Positions 1 through 7,958 of a stretch of DNA of 21,418 bases are shown one piece after another. Numbering within the stretch: the first letter of the stretch is position 1; each line of letters opens with the position of its first letter. A program made the position numbers and the translations under genes. The notes beneath the pieces are model-generated. The model saw nothing but the letters and a program-made list of their open reading frames with translations, was not told the origin of the DNA and ran no database searches. The DNA lies in the NCBI GenBank assembly GCA_031404635.1, contig JANNHY010000312.1, positions 1-21,418 of the forward strand, in the 5' to 3' direction. The stretch comes from JAENVT01 sp031404635. Lineage in GTDB: Bacteria > Actinomycetota > Acidimicrobiia > Acidimicrobiales > Ilumatobacteraceae.

Positions 1-979
1 CGTCGGCTGCGAAACCGCGGCTGACCGCCAGCGATGTGAACGGCGACCCGACCTCGTCCTCGGCGAAGCAGAAGCTCAATTTGCCGGGATTGCCATGAGT
101 CGCCCGGTCAACTCCACCGGGCCGCCCGCCGCCGATATTGCGAACCACCAACTGCACCGCCCGTCCGATCGTCAGGTTGGCGCGACTACCCTGGCCGAAC
201 GCGTTGACCCCGCTGTTCAGGCCGATGGCTCGCGTGCCAGGGCCGTTGCAGATCAGCACCGGGCCTACCGGCATCGTCGTGGCCAGCACTCCGTGGATGT
301 TGAACTCGTCGGTGCACACCGCTTCGAGTGCAGCGATCACCCACGGCAGGTGTTCCAGCTTGCATCCAGCCATCACAGCGTTGATTGCGACCTTCTCGAC
401 CGTCACCTCGACGAGGTCGGGGGCGACGACGGCGATGACCTCGTCGGGTGCCCGAGTGGTGCCCTCCAGCATCCGCAACACGCGCTCCTCGGTCGGTGGT
501 GTGACGGGCAAGCCATCGGTAACGCCGCGTTCGAACAGGATCTCCATCTCGTCGTCGAGATCGGCCAGCTCGATTCGTCGCGAGCGCAGGACCCCGCCGT
601 TGTGCCTGGCGCGCAGGGAGTCGACGAGGTTCGGATCGACACTCATCGACCCGCATCCGGGGCGCATCGCCGGAAGGTGTTCGCCGAGGGAGGCGACACC
701 GGTGATGCGCCGCCAGTCGGATTTCGACCACCCAACAGTGCGCTCGACCTCGCTGCCGTCGACAATGCGGATCAGCGTCGGCACTGTCTCGATGTCGTGG
801 TGCCAACTGATCGCCAGGTCGGTATCGTGGATCGGGTCAGCGTCGGCCGGGAAGGCGGGATCGTCCTGTGTGTAGATCGTGGCGGTGAACTCGGTCAGCA
901 GCGGGGCGACCATTTGGCAGGTCTCGCATTCCTCTTTAACGATCACCACCAGACCGTCGGGCAGCGCCGGACGGGTCAT
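1..979 (-). CDS. Thioredoxin-domain protein, 3' end outside window
   Basis: The reading frame is open from an ATG at 979 to the window edge (326 codons seen). The first ~110 residues look like a thioredoxin-fold domain: a beta-strand, then C18-E-T-C21 in the place of a CxxC redox site, then a stretch with a cis-Pro-like V-P-T. The rest (~120-326) is a second domain with segments such as TDGLPVTPPTEERVL, MAGCKLEHLP, GLNSGVNAFGQG and GNPGKLSFCFAEDE. I recall this architecture from actinobacterial proteins annotated only as thioredoxin family; the second domain's function is unknown to me. The frame also stays open upstream of 979, so an earlier start is possible, but the MBL gene begins divergently at 1117. 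Start choice is the weakest part of this call; the ribosome-binding site is poor. Confidence 0.75.
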   Translation of the reverse strand, partial: MTRPALPDGLVVIVKEECETCQMVAPLLTEFTATIYTQDDPAFPADADPIHDTDLAISWHHDIETVPTLIRIVDGSEVERTVGWSKSDWRRITGVASLGEHLPAMRPGCGSMSVDPNLVDSLRARHNGGVLRSRRIELADLDDEMEILFERGVTDGLPVTPPTEERVLRMLEGTTRAPDEVIAVVAPDLVEVTVEKVAINAVMAGCKLEHLPWVIAALEAVCTDEFNIHGVLATTMPVGPVLICNGPGTRAIGLNSGVNAFGQGSRANLTIGRAVQLVVRNIGGGRPGGVDRATHGNPGKLSFCFAEDEVGSPFTSLAVSRGFAAD

Positions 980-1116
980 GAGAGGAACTCGATGATTCGC
1001 CGGTTCGAACGCTCGACCATCGTACGAAACGTAGCCCGCTGCGACGCACGTCACGTTGCCGAGGCTTTTCCTGGGGATGAACGGCGCGTAGCGTGCCGGT
1101 CTTGGGGATCCCCGTG

Positions 1117-1953
1117 ATGCGCGTCACGTTCCATGGAGTACGCGGTTCGACGCCGTGCCAGAGCGACGACATCCGGCGGTATGGCGGTAACACGTCGTGC
1201 GTTTCCATTGACGCGCCAGGGGAGGAGCCGTTGCTACTCGACATGGGTACCGGCCTTCGCTACTTCGGGAAGCGTTTGTCGGGTGACCGACCGTTCAGGG
1301 GGAGCTGCCTGCTGACCCACCTGCACTGGGACCACGTTCAGGGACTCCCGTTCTTCACGCCGCTGCTGCGATTGGAGTCGAGTCTCGACGTCTACGGTCC
1401 GGCACAAGCCGACGGGCGCACGCTGCGCGACGTCGTCTGCTCGACGATTCGTCCGCCGCTGTTCCCCGTCAGTGTCGCTGAGCTGCCTGGCGCCGTCTGC
1501 TTCCACGACATTGCCGACACCGATTTCACGATCGGCGGCTTCAATGTGATGGCGCGTCTGATTCCGCACCTCGGGCCGACGCTCGGCTTTCGCGTCGAAT
1601 GGCAAGGCCGCTCGATCGCTTACCTCTCCGATCATCAACAACCGCGTGACGGCAGCTACTCGGCGGCACCCGGTGCTCTCGAGCTCGTCGAAGGTGTCGA
1701 CCTGTTGATCCACGATGCGCAGTACACGCCGCCCGAGTTCGAGGTCAAGGCCACCTGGGGGCATTGCACCATCGACTACGCCGTGTGGCTGGCCGCCCAG
1801 GCGAGCGTCAAGCAACTGGCCCTGTTTCACCACGACCCGTCCCGGCGCGACGACGACCTCGACGGCTTACTGCGGTGCGTGGCCGACGGCGCGGCGCGGC
1901 GCGGCGTCGACGTGATCGCCGCATCAGAGGGGCTTGTCCTCGAGCTCGCATAG
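1117..1953 (+). CDS. MBL-fold metallo-hydrolase
   Basis: This 278-residue protein belongs to the metallo-beta-lactamase fold, probably a phosphodiesterase- or PhnP-like hydrolase. The start MRVTFHGVRGSTPC is typical of the family. The metal site is HLHWDH at residues 68-73; further ligands are likely in IPHLGPTLGF, YLSD and the C-terminal LFHHDPSRRDD. The ATG at 1117 is preceded by GGGGAT about 8 nt upstream; a GTG at 1093 in frame would add eight residues but is not supported by the family start. The gene is divergent from the thioredoxin-domain gene and is followed after 9 nt by the MauE-like gene. Substrate cannot be read from the sequence. Confidence 0.88.
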   Translation: MRVTFHGVRGSTPCQSDDIRRYGGNTSCVSIDAPGEEPLLLDMGTGLRYFGKRLSGDRPFRGSCLLTHLHWDHVQGLPFFTPLLRLESSLDVYGPAQADGRTLRDVVCSTIRPPLFPVSVAELPGAVCFHDIADTDFTIGGFNVMARLIPHLGPTLGFRVEWQGRSIAYLSDHQQPRDGSYSAAPGALELVEGVDLLIHDAQYTPPEFEVKATWGHCTIDYAVWLAAQASVKQLALFHHDPSRRDDDLDGLLRCVADGAARRGVDVIAASEGLVLELA

Positions 1954-1962
1954 CGTGGCCGG

Positions 1963-2334
1963 GTGGTAGTCGCCGCCAGCGTGCTCCTCGGGGCGGTGTT
2001 TCTCGTCGCCGGGGTGATGAAGGTCGCTGCGCCGGCGCAATGGCGCGCCCAATCGGCCGATCTCGGCGTGCCTTGTTTCGTGGCGACGGCGATGCCCTTC
2101 ATCGAGTTGGTCATCGGGGCGATGCTCGCGGCTCAGCTCGCCCGTCGACCTGTCGCGGTGATTGCCGGGGCTTTGCTGGTGGCCTTCACGACGTTGCTGG
2201 TCGTGCGCCTGCTCCAGGGCCGGCGTCCGCCGTGTGCCTGCTTCGGCGCCTGGACGACCAAGCCCATCGGTTGGGGCAACGTCGTGCGCAACGTCGGGTT
2301 ACTCGCCCTCGCAACAGTGATCGCCCTGTTATAG
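1963..2334 (+). CDS. MauE/DoxX-like small membrane protein
   Basis: A 123-residue protein with about four hydrophobic segments (approx. residues 2-22, 41-57, 62-80 and 104-122). The loop motif RPPCACFG at about 86-93 is the CxCFG signature of MauE-type membrane proteins, which are DoxX relatives often linked to disulfide or redox maturation of exported proteins. It starts with GTG 9 nt after the MBL stop, so the two are probably cotranscribed. Its 3' end is 18 nt from the end of the convergent peptidase gene; a short palindrome CGTGATCACG covers that junction. Role in this cell is inferred only from family resemblance. Confidence 0.7.
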   Translation: MVVAASVLLGAVFLVAGVMKVAAPAQWRAQSADLGVPCFVATAMPFIELVIGAMLAAQLARRPVAVIAGALLVAFTTLLVVRLLQGRRPPCACFGAWTTKPIGWGNVVRNVGLLALATVIALL

Positions 2335-2352
2335 GGGTGAACAGTGGCGTGA

Positions 2353-4371
2353 TCACGTGACGCTGATCAGAAAGGCCAACGTGCGTGCTTCCTCTCGCCA
2401 CAGGTCGTAGCGCCCGCTCGGCCCGGCGTGGCCGGCGCCCATCTCGCATTTCATGATGAGTGGAGCCTCGTTGGTGCGCACTGCACGCAGCTTGGCGATC
2501 CACTTGGCCGGCTCGTGGTAGCTGACCCGTACGTCGTTCAGCCCGGCAGTGATGTAGAGAGGCGGGTAGTCGCCGGCCATGGTCTGGTCGTACGGTGAAT
2601 AGCTGAGCATGTAGCCGGCCAGAGGTTCGCTCGCCGGGTTGCCCCATTCGTCCCACTCGAGGATCGTCAGCGGCAGGGTTTCGTCGTGCATGGTCGTGAC
2701 GACATCTACGAATGGCACCTCGGCAACGACGGCGGCGAACAGTTCGGGGCGCATGGTGAGGCATGCGCCGACTAGCAAGCCACCGGCGCTGGCGCCGCGG
2801 ATTGCGACTCGACCAGGTGCGGCCCAGCGCCTGGCGACAACGTGCTCGGCGGTGGCGATCATGTCGAGAAACGTGTTTCGCTTGTTGAGGAGTTTCCCCT
2901 CGAGGTACCAACGTCGGCCGAGTTCGCCGCCGCCGCGAGGGTGCGCCAGGACCCACACGAAGCCGCGGTCGAGCAGCGAGAGCCGCGCTGGGCTGAACCA
3001 CGGGGGCATCGGCACTTCGTAGCTGCCGTACCCGTAGACCAGACACGGGGCGGTGCCGTCGGCGGGAGTCTCGACGTGACGGACGAGGTCGACGGGTAGT
3101 CGAGTGCCGTCGTGAGACACCGCCCACTCGCGCGTGGCGGTGTACTGCGCCAAGTCGACGCCTGGAACCGGTGTCTGTTTCAACATCGACCGCTCGCCGC
3201 TGCGAACGTGCTCTTCGTAGATCGTCAGCGGCTTGGTCAAGGACTGGTACCGATAGCGGAACGTCTCGCTGCTCCACTCGGGATTGTCGTCGATCTCGAC
3301 CTCATGCGGTTCGCTACCGAGGTCGAAAACCCGTTCGCCGCCGTCGCCGAACAGTACGCGCAGCCGTTGTTGGGCGTCGCTCCACTCGTGCAGCACGAGA
3401 TGTCCCTCGAACGGCTCGATGGCGACGATCCGCCGCCCTGGCAGGTGGGCGACGAGTTCGCTCCATTCACCTGGCCGGTCGATCGGTGCCGCCATGACCC
3501 GGAAGTCAACGGCTTCGAGATTGCTGAGGATCACGAATCTGTCGCCCCAGTGCTCTACGGAATATTCGACGTCGTCGGTTCGCGGCCGGACGATCAGCGG
3601 CGCCCGCTTGGGATCGCCGGCGGGAATCAGCAGCACCTCGGAAAGGGTCTTGCTACGGGTGTCGATGATGATCCACTCGCCGCTGCGGCTCAGTTCGACC
3701 GAGACGTAGCAGCGTTCGTCGGCCTCCTCGTAGATCAAGGTGTCGTCGGCCTGGTCGGTTCCAAGATCGTGGCGCCACACCCGGTACGGGCGCATTGTCT
3801 CGTTGACGGTGCCGTAGAACAACGACCCGTTGTCGTGAGACCAGGCGGTGCCGCACGAGGCAATGTCGTGAACGACGTCGGCCGTGTCGACACCGGTGCG
3901 CAGGTCGCGGATGCGTAACGTGTACTTCTCGGCACCCTTGGTGTCGGCGCTCCAGGCCAACAATTGTTGGTCGGGGCTGACGTCGAAGGCGTCGACGGCG
4001 AAGAAGTTTTGGCCTTCGGCCTCGCGGTTCTCGTCGAGCAGAACCTCCCCCCCGGCGGCGAGCGCAGACCGGCCGCGGCAGTGGATCGGATAGTCACGGC
4101 CCTCCTCGGTGCGTGAGGTGTACCACCACCCGCCGTCCTTGACGGGCGCAGTGATGTCGGTTTCTTGGATGCGTGACTTGATCTCCACGAAGATCGTCTC
4201 GACCAGGTCATGGCGATCGGCGAACCACGCCGTGGCGTAGGCGTTCTCGGCTTCGAGATAGGCGATCGTGTCAGGGTCGTCACGGTCGCGCAGCCATGCC
4301 CACGGGTCGTCGACCTGGCCGGTCGGGCGATCCCAGCGGTGTTCGATCTGCTTGGCAACAGGTTGGTCCAC
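2353..4371 (-). CDS. ptrB: Oligopeptidase B-type serine peptidase (S9A)
   Basis: This encodes a 672-residue peptidase with an N-terminal beta-propeller (about 70-400) and a C-terminal alpha/beta hydrolase. The catalytic triad is visible: Ser528 in GASAGG, Asp613 in LNDVRV and His648 in GAGHAG. Segments such as PFVDVVTTMHD, EWDEWGNP and LNDVRVSYHEPAKW match oligopeptidase B, which cleaves short peptides after basic residues in the cytosol; length is normal. The frame stays open far upstream (to 4947), but the family match begins at VDQPVAKQIEHRW. I chose GTG at 4371 because a TACTGT -10 box (4379-4384) lies 7 nt before it, as in other leaderless genes here; GTG at 4380 is the alternative. No signal peptide. 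Divergent from the ferredoxin gene. Confidence 0.9.
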   Translation of the reverse strand: MDQPVAKQIEHRWDRPTGQVDDPWAWLRDRDDPDTIAYLEAENAYATAWFADRHDLVETIFVEIKSRIQETDITAPVKDGGWWYTSRTEEGRDYPIHCRGRSALAAGGEVLLDENREAEGQNFFAVDAFDVSPDQQLLAWSADTKGAEKYTLRIRDLRTGVDTADVVHDIASCGTAWSHDNGSLFYGTVNETMRPYRVWRHDLGTDQADDTLIYEEADERCYVSVELSRSGEWIIIDTRSKTLSEVLLIPAGDPKRAPLIVRPRTDDVEYSVEHWGDRFVILSNLEAVDFRVMAAPIDRPGEWSELVAHLPGRRIVAIEPFEGHLVLHEWSDAQQRLRVLFGDGGERVFDLGSEPHEVEIDDNPEWSSETFRYRYQSLTKPLTIYEEHVRSGERSMLKQTPVPGVDLAQYTATREWAVSHDGTRLPVDLVRHVETPADGTAPCLVYGYGSYEVPMPPWFSPARLSLLDRGFVWVLAHPRGGGELGRRWYLEGKLLNKRNTFLDMIATAEHVVARRWAAPGRVAIRGASAGGLLVGACLTMRPELFAAVVAEVPFVDVVTTMHDETLPLTILEWDEWGNPASEPLAGYMLSYSPYDQTMAGDYPPLYITAGLNDVRVSYHEPAKWIAKLRAVRTNEAPLIMKCEMGAGHAGPSGRYDLWREEARTLAFLISVT

Positions 4372-4378
4372 GGCGCTC

Positions 4379-4384
4379 ACAGTA
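4379..4384 (-). promoter_or_regulatory. Leaderless -10 box of the S9 peptidase gene
   Basis: TACTGT on the minus strand sits 7 nt before GTG 4371, so transcription would start at or next to the start codon. This placement decides between GTG 4371 and GTG 4380. No clear -35 element. Confidence 0.45.
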
Positions 4385-4424
4385 CCGGCCGCTGCCGATT
4401 CGCCGCCGTGCCAGGTGTGGGCGG

Positions 4425-4430
4425 TAGGGT
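4425..4430 (+). promoter_or_regulatory. -10 box of the ferredoxin gene
   Basis: TAGGGT matches TANNNT and lies 10 nt before ATG 4441. There is no Shine-Dalgarno sequence between it and the start, so the mRNA is probably leaderless or nearly so. Confidence 0.45.
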
Positions 4431-4440
4431 CTGCGATGTC

Positions 4441-4692
4441 ATGCTGGTGTGGATCGATCAAGACTTGTGCACTGGCGACGGAATGTGTGTCGACCATTGC
4501 CCCGACGTATTCGTGCAGTTGGAGGATGGGATCGCTTACGTGGCCGAGGCCGACTACGTGCTCAACGATCCAGGTGGGGGTGGCAGCCTGGCCAACGTCG
4601 ACCCGCGCAACCAGCAGGCCGTCATCCACGCCGCTCTGGCCTGCCCCGGCGAGTGCATCTTCATCGAGGTGGGTCAAGTCCGAGCCGCCTGA
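4441..4692 (+). CDS. Ferredoxin, [3Fe-4S] type
   Basis: An 83-residue acidic ferredoxin. Cluster ligands follow C10-x5-C16-x3-C20-P near the N terminus and C68-P near the C terminus, with an extra Cys at 72. The second Cys of a classic 4Fe-4S set is missing (the segment is CTGDGMC), which favours a [3Fe-4S] cluster, as in ferredoxins that feed electrons to P450s or other oxygenases. The insertion DPGGGG at 43-48 lies between the two halves. It sits 106 nt upstream of sufB on the same strand, so it may supply electrons during cluster assembly, or just be a neighbour. ATG 4441 is chosen because the Cys region follows directly and no ribosome-binding site supports an earlier start. Confidence 0.88.
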   Translation: MLVWIDQDLCTGDGMCVDHCPDVFVQLEDGIAYVAEADYVLNDPGGGGSLANVDPRNQQAVIHAALACPGECIFIEVGQVRAA

Positions 4693-4741
4693 CATTGTTC
4701 GCCCGCTCGTCGTCACTCGTGGGATCTGCGCCGTGGAATTG

Positions 4742-4767
4742 TTACTATGTGCGTAGGGGAAATCCCC
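4742..4767. promoter_or_regulatory. Putative SUF operator at sufB, with overlapping short palindrome
   Basis: ACTA (4744-4747), six bases, then TAGGGGAAA (4754-4762) matches the palindrome before sufC2; the right half fits 8 of 9 positions. A possible -10 (TACTAT, 4743-4748) overlaps the left half. GGGGA-AA-TCCCC (4756-4767) forms a second small inverted repeat overlapping the right half. The site lies 32-57 nt upstream of sufB. Confidence 0.5.
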
Positions 4768-4798
4768 CAACAGCCTCTCGCCTTGAACGGAGTCAGCA

Positions 4799-7348
4799 AT
4801 GACGACTTTCGACCTCGACCTCAGCAAGTACAGCCTCGGCTGGAGTGACGACAACGTCGAGTACGCCTTCAAGCCGCACAAGGGCCTCGACGGCGCCGTC
4901 GTCGACCAGATTTCGTGGTGGAAGGGCGAGCCGGCGTGGATGACCAAGCAGCGTCAGCGCAGCCTGCGGTTGTTTGAGAAGAAGCCGATGGCGCCGTGGT
5001 TTGCCGTGAATATGCCCGACATCGATTTCCAGGACATCTTCTACTACCTCAAGCCGGCCACCGATCAGGTCAGCGAGTGGGACGACTTACCCGACCAGAT
5101 GAAGGCGACGTACGAGAAGTTGGGCATCCCCGAGGCCGAGCGCAAGTACCTCGCCGGTGTCACTGCGCAGTACGAATGCCTGCGCGGCTCTACCTTGGTG
5201 TGGACCACGCGCGGTATGCGGGCCATCAAGGAACTCGGCCCCGGCGACCAGGTGTTCGCCCTTGACGAGGCCACCAAGCTGGTCGAGGTTGCTCGTGTTG
5301 TCGGTGGTGGTAGCTCTGGCGACAAGGAAATTTTCGAGATCACTGCTGGCTCGCGCACCATCGGTGCCTCGGCCAACCACCCGTTCTACGTTCTGCGCGA
5401 CGTGCGTCGCGACGGCTCGCTCAAGGCTCGCTACCAGCCGATGTGGCTTGCCGTCGAGGAGTTGCGTGTCGGCGACCTGGTCGCCGTGGCAACCGATCTA
5501 CCGTCGTTCGGCAAGCCCCATCCGCTCGACCGCCGTCATCCGCACTGCGGCCTCGGTCACGGATTCACCAACAGCGATCTGTGCTGGTTCCTCGGTCTTT
5601 TCCTCGGCGACGGCTTCTTCAAGCACAGCGACGAGTATGTGACGGTACAGATTGCTATCGACGCCGCCGACACCGGTCTCGTCGACGAGATCATCAGGGT
5701 CGCCAAGCAGGAGTTCGACCTCGACTTCGCGATGGCGCCCGACGGGCAGCGCCTCACCGCGCGTGGAACGGCCGCACTGGCCGACTTCCTGCAGGTGAAT
5801 GGACTTGGCGGTCGATCGCTGACCAAGCGGGTCCCCGGCTGGGTGTACGGCTTGCCGACCGACCAGCGCCTGGCATTGCTGGCTGGTTTCATCGATGCCG
5901 ATGGCACCGTTCGAGCCCACGCGACGGCGAAGAATCCTGTGATCACCAGTGGCAACGCAGCGCTGCTCGACGATGTTCGCGAACTGGCGATGCTGTGCGG
6001 CATCGGCGTATCGAACAACCGCTCCTTCACGTCGCCCCATCCGCACGACTCCGATCGTCGCATCACCGGCTACCGCTTGCATCTATCCGGGCGGTTTGAT
6101 CGACTTCCGCTGCGTTCCCCAAAGAAGGCCGAGCGGCTCAACGCCCGCATCTACGCGCACACCAATCGCACGGCCAAGGGCACGTCGTTCAAGAAGCACG
6201 CCAGCGACATGCTCGGGTTCGTGCGTATCGAGTCGATCGAATCTGTCGGCGTCGAGCCCACGTACGACATCGAGGTCGAGGGTCATCACAACTTCGTGGC
6301 CGAAGGTTTCGTAGTGCACAACTCGGAGGTCGTCTTTCACCGCAACCGTGAGGATCTCGAGAAGCAGGGCATCTTGTTCTGCGACATGGACACAGCGCTC
6401 CGCGAATACCCCGACCTGGTCAGGAAGTACTTCGGCACGATCATCCCACCCGGCGACAACAAGTTCGCGGCACTGAACACGGCCGTGTGGAGCGGCGGCA
6501 GCTTCGTGTACGTCCCGCCGGGTGTGGAGTGCGAGATGCCGTTGCAGGCCTACTTCCGCATCAACAGCGAGAACGCCGGCCAGTTCGAGCGCACGCTCAT
6601 CATCGCCGACGAGGGCTCGCAGGTTCACTACATCGAGGGCTGCTCGGCTCCGGTGTACACCAACGATTCCCTGCACTCAGCGGTCGTCGAGATCGTGGTC
6701 AAGCCGTCGGCTCGTGTCACCTATACGACCATTCAGAACTGGTCACCGAATGTCTACAACCTGGTCACCAAGCGGGCCCGCGTCGAGGCCGAGGGCCACA
6801 TGGAATGGATCGACGGGAACATCGGATCCAAACTCACGATGAAGTACCCCAGCGTGTACCTGGTCGGTCCGAAGGCGACCGGTGAGGTCTTGTCGGTGGC
6901 CTATGCAGGCGCCGCCCAGCATCAGGACGCGGGCGCCAAGATGGTGCACGCCGCTCCGGAGACGACGTCGAAGATCGTCTCGAAGTCGATCAGCAAAGAT
7001 GGTGGCATCACCACCTACCGCGGTCTGGTACGGGTCGAGGAGGGTGCGTACGGCTGCAAGAGTCACGTCCAGTGCGATGCCTTGATCCTCGACGAGGAGA
7101 GCGAGAGTCGCACGATGCCTTACATGGAGGTCGGCGAGCGTGACGCCCAGATCGGTCACGAGGCGACGGTCAGCAAGATCGCCGACGAGCAGCTGTTCTA
7201 CCTGATGAGCCGCGGCCTGTCGCAGGAGCAGGCGATGAGCATGGTGGTCAACGGTTTCATCGAGCCGATCACCCGCACCTTGCCGATGGAGTACGCCGTC
7301 GAGTGGAGTCGCCTCATCGAACTGCAGATGGAAGGCAGCGTCGGCTGA
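4799..7348 (+). CDS. sufB: Fe-S cluster scaffold SufB, interrupted by an intein
   Basis: The 849-residue precursor holds SufB (126 + 341 extein residues, 467 after splicing, the normal length) and a 382-residue intein. SufB is the core scaffold of the SUF system; with SufC and SufD it receives sulfur from SufS/SufU and builds the cluster. N-extein: YSLGWSDDNVEYAFKP through AGVTAQYE. C-extein: SEVVFHRNREDLEKQG through the typical PITRTLPMEYAVEWSRLIELQMEG. The intein interrupts the conserved AQYE-SEVV segment. ATG 4799 has CGGAG at 4788-4792. Upstream lies a candidate SUF operator. SufD and SufC follow on the same strand about 1 kb on, separated by hairpin repeats and two other genes, so sufB probably has its own transcript. 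Splicing is required for a working protein. Confidence 0.97.
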   Translation: MTTFDLDLSKYSLGWSDDNVEYAFKPHKGLDGAVVDQISWWKGEPAWMTKQRQRSLRLFEKKPMAPWFAVNMPDIDFQDIFYYLKPATDQVSEWDDLPDQMKATYEKLGIPEAERKYLAGVTAQYECLRGSTLVWTTRGMRAIKELGPGDQVFALDEATKLVEVARVVGGGSSGDKEIFEITAGSRTIGASANHPFYVLRDVRRDGSLKARYQPMWLAVEELRVGDLVAVATDLPSFGKPHPLDRRHPHCGLGHGFTNSDLCWFLGLFLGDGFFKHSDEYVTVQIAIDAADTGLVDEIIRVAKQEFDLDFAMAPDGQRLTARGTAALADFLQVNGLGGRSLTKRVPGWVYGLPTDQRLALLAGFIDADGTVRAHATAKNPVITSGNAALLDDVRELAMLCGIGVSNNRSFTSPHPHDSDRRITGYRLHLSGRFDRLPLRSPKKAERLNARIYAHTNRTAKGTSFKKHASDMLGFVRIESIESVGVEPTYDIEVEGHHNFVAEGFVVHNSEVVFHRNREDLEKQGILFCDMDTALREYPDLVRKYFGTIIPPGDNKFAALNTAVWSGGSFVYVPPGVECEMPLQAYFRINSENAGQFERTLIIADEGSQVHYIEGCSAPVYTNDSLHSAVVEIVVKPSARVTYTTIQNWSPNVYNLVTKRARVEAEGHMEWIDGNIGSKLTMKYPSVYLVGPKATGEVLSVAYAGAAQHQDAGAKMVHAAPETTSKIVSKSISKDGGITTYRGLVRVEEGAYGCKSHVQCDALILDEESESRTMPYMEVGERDAQIGHEATVSKIADEQLFYLMSRGLSQEQAMSMVVNGFIEPITRTLPMEYAVEWSRLIELQMEGSVG
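5177..6322 (+). mobile_element. Intein with LAGLIDADG homing endonuclease, in sufB
   Basis: A 382-residue protein intron read in frame with sufB. Splicing signals: Cys1 (CLRGSTLVW, block A), block B TIGASANHPF with the conserved His at intein residue 68 but Ser instead of the usual Thr three residues before it, and the C-terminal block VEPTYDIEVEGHHNF ending VVHN, with Asn382 and a Ser as the first C-extein residue. The endonuclease has both dodecapeptide motifs: FLGLFLGDGFF (about 137-147) and LLAGFIDADGT (about 233-243), each with its catalytic Asp, so it may still be active. The block order and length are those of a full, not a mini, intein. Splicing would give uninterrupted AQYE-SEVV. Confidence 0.96.
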
Positions 7349-7355
7349 CATCCCG

Positions 7356-7403
7356 GCGATGAGAGATGAGCCGCTCTGGCGCGCACATCTCTCATCGCGG
7401 CCG
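7356..7403. repeat. Hairpin repeat family 1, unit 1
   Basis: A 48-bp unit forming a perfect 13-bp stem (7356-7368 with 7386-7398, arm GCGATGAGAGATG) and a 17-nt loop, followed by GGCCG. It begins 7 nt after the sufB stop. Unit 2, 62 bp on, matches at 44 of 48 positions. It may act as a terminator without a T-run or as a repetitive palindromic element. Confidence 0.85.
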
Positions 7404-7417
7404 CCGGCAAAACCAAT

Positions 7418-7465
7418 GCGATGAGCGATGAGCCGCTCGGGAGCGCATATCTCTCATCGCGGCCG
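7418..7465. repeat. Hairpin repeat family 1, unit 2
   Basis: Second copy of the 48-bp unit. The stem arms are 7418-7430 and 7448-7460, with one mismatch and one G-T pair. It ends 19 nt before the stop codon of the convergent SHOCT gene (read from the other strand), so the pair of hairpins sits between two gene 3' ends and could stop transcription from both sides. Confidence 0.82.
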
Positions 7466-7484
7466 ATCGGCGCCTGTCGGTTGA

Positions 7485-7838
7485 TCAGGCGGGCGGCGAG
7501 ATTTCGCGCAGCACGGCGACCGAGGCGCGGTAGTCGTCGGGACTTATCTCTCCCCGAGCCAATCGATCGGCCAGGATGGCCTGGGCGTTGAGCGTTGGAG
7601 ATGTTTGCGGCGCAGCATCCGATGCTGCCGGATGACGGCCCCGCCACAGCACGATCAGCAAGGCGACTAGGCCGATCAGCAGCAGCATCGGAAAGATCGT
7701 CATGAAGCCTCCGTCGCGATGGTGACGCCCGAACCCGTCACCGAATCCACGACCGTTGGCGAACGCGACATTGGCCGTCAAGACCGCGGCCACGGCGCCG
7801 AGGAATGTGCTGACGGCAATCGCTTTGCTTCGTGACAT
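7485..7838 (-). CDS. Membrane-anchored SHOCT-domain protein
   Basis: A 117-residue protein. Residues 1-27 look like a signal peptide or first membrane segment (SKAIAVSTFLGAVAAVLTANVAFA); a Gly/His-rich linker (NGRGFGDGFGRHHRDGG) follows, then a membrane segment (about 46-64) and a C-terminal SHOCT motif (ILADRLARGEISPDDYRAS). SHOCT is a short helical domain found at the ends of many unrelated proteins; its task is often oligomer formation, and no enzyme activity is expected. ATG 7838 has a good upstream AAAGGGA. The frame is open further upstream without family support. It sits between sufB and the Cys4 gene on the opposite strand; a link to Fe-S assembly is not shown. Confidence 0.82.
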   Translation of the reverse strand: MSRSKAIAVSTFLGAVAAVLTANVAFANGRGFGDGFGRHHRDGGFMTIFPMLLLIGLVALLIVLWRGRHPAASDAAPQTSPTLNAQAILADRLARGEISPDDYRASVAVLREISPPA

Positions 7839-7945
7839 GGTGGATCCCTTTCCCTGGTGAAGTTGATCGTACGCCGGTCCTCGGTGTGCGGCTCGGGGAT
7901 CGGTTGAGAGTTTGGTGTGAAGGTTGCGTGAGGCTGTGGCAGTTC

Positions 7946-7951
7946 TACGCT
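7946..7951 (+). promoter_or_regulatory. Leaderless -10 box of the Cys4 protein gene
   Basis: TACGCT lies exactly 7 nt before ATG 7959 and there is no ribosome-binding site in between. The same hexamer precedes the amidase gene at 21097. Confidence 0.5.
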
Positions 7952-7958
7952 TGCTTTT

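Noticed and set aside
95..1117. Long plus-strand frame of 340 codons over the thioredoxin-domain gene
   Set aside because: Its translation has no recognisable motif, while the minus strand gives a CETC thioredoxin fold and family-like segments. It is a GC-driven shadow.
2348..2357. Palindrome CGTGATCACG at the convergent MauE-like/peptidase junction
   Set aside because: Ten bases without spacing or partner copy; too short to call a site, and it overlaps a stop codon.
4372..4947. N-terminal extension of the S9 peptidase frame to 4947
   Set aside because: The added 192 residues are antisense to the ferredoxin and the start of sufB and match nothing in the family.
7356..7465. CRISPR-like repeats
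   Set aside because: Only two units, each a full hairpin 48 bp long with a 14-bp gap; no spacer series and no cas genes.
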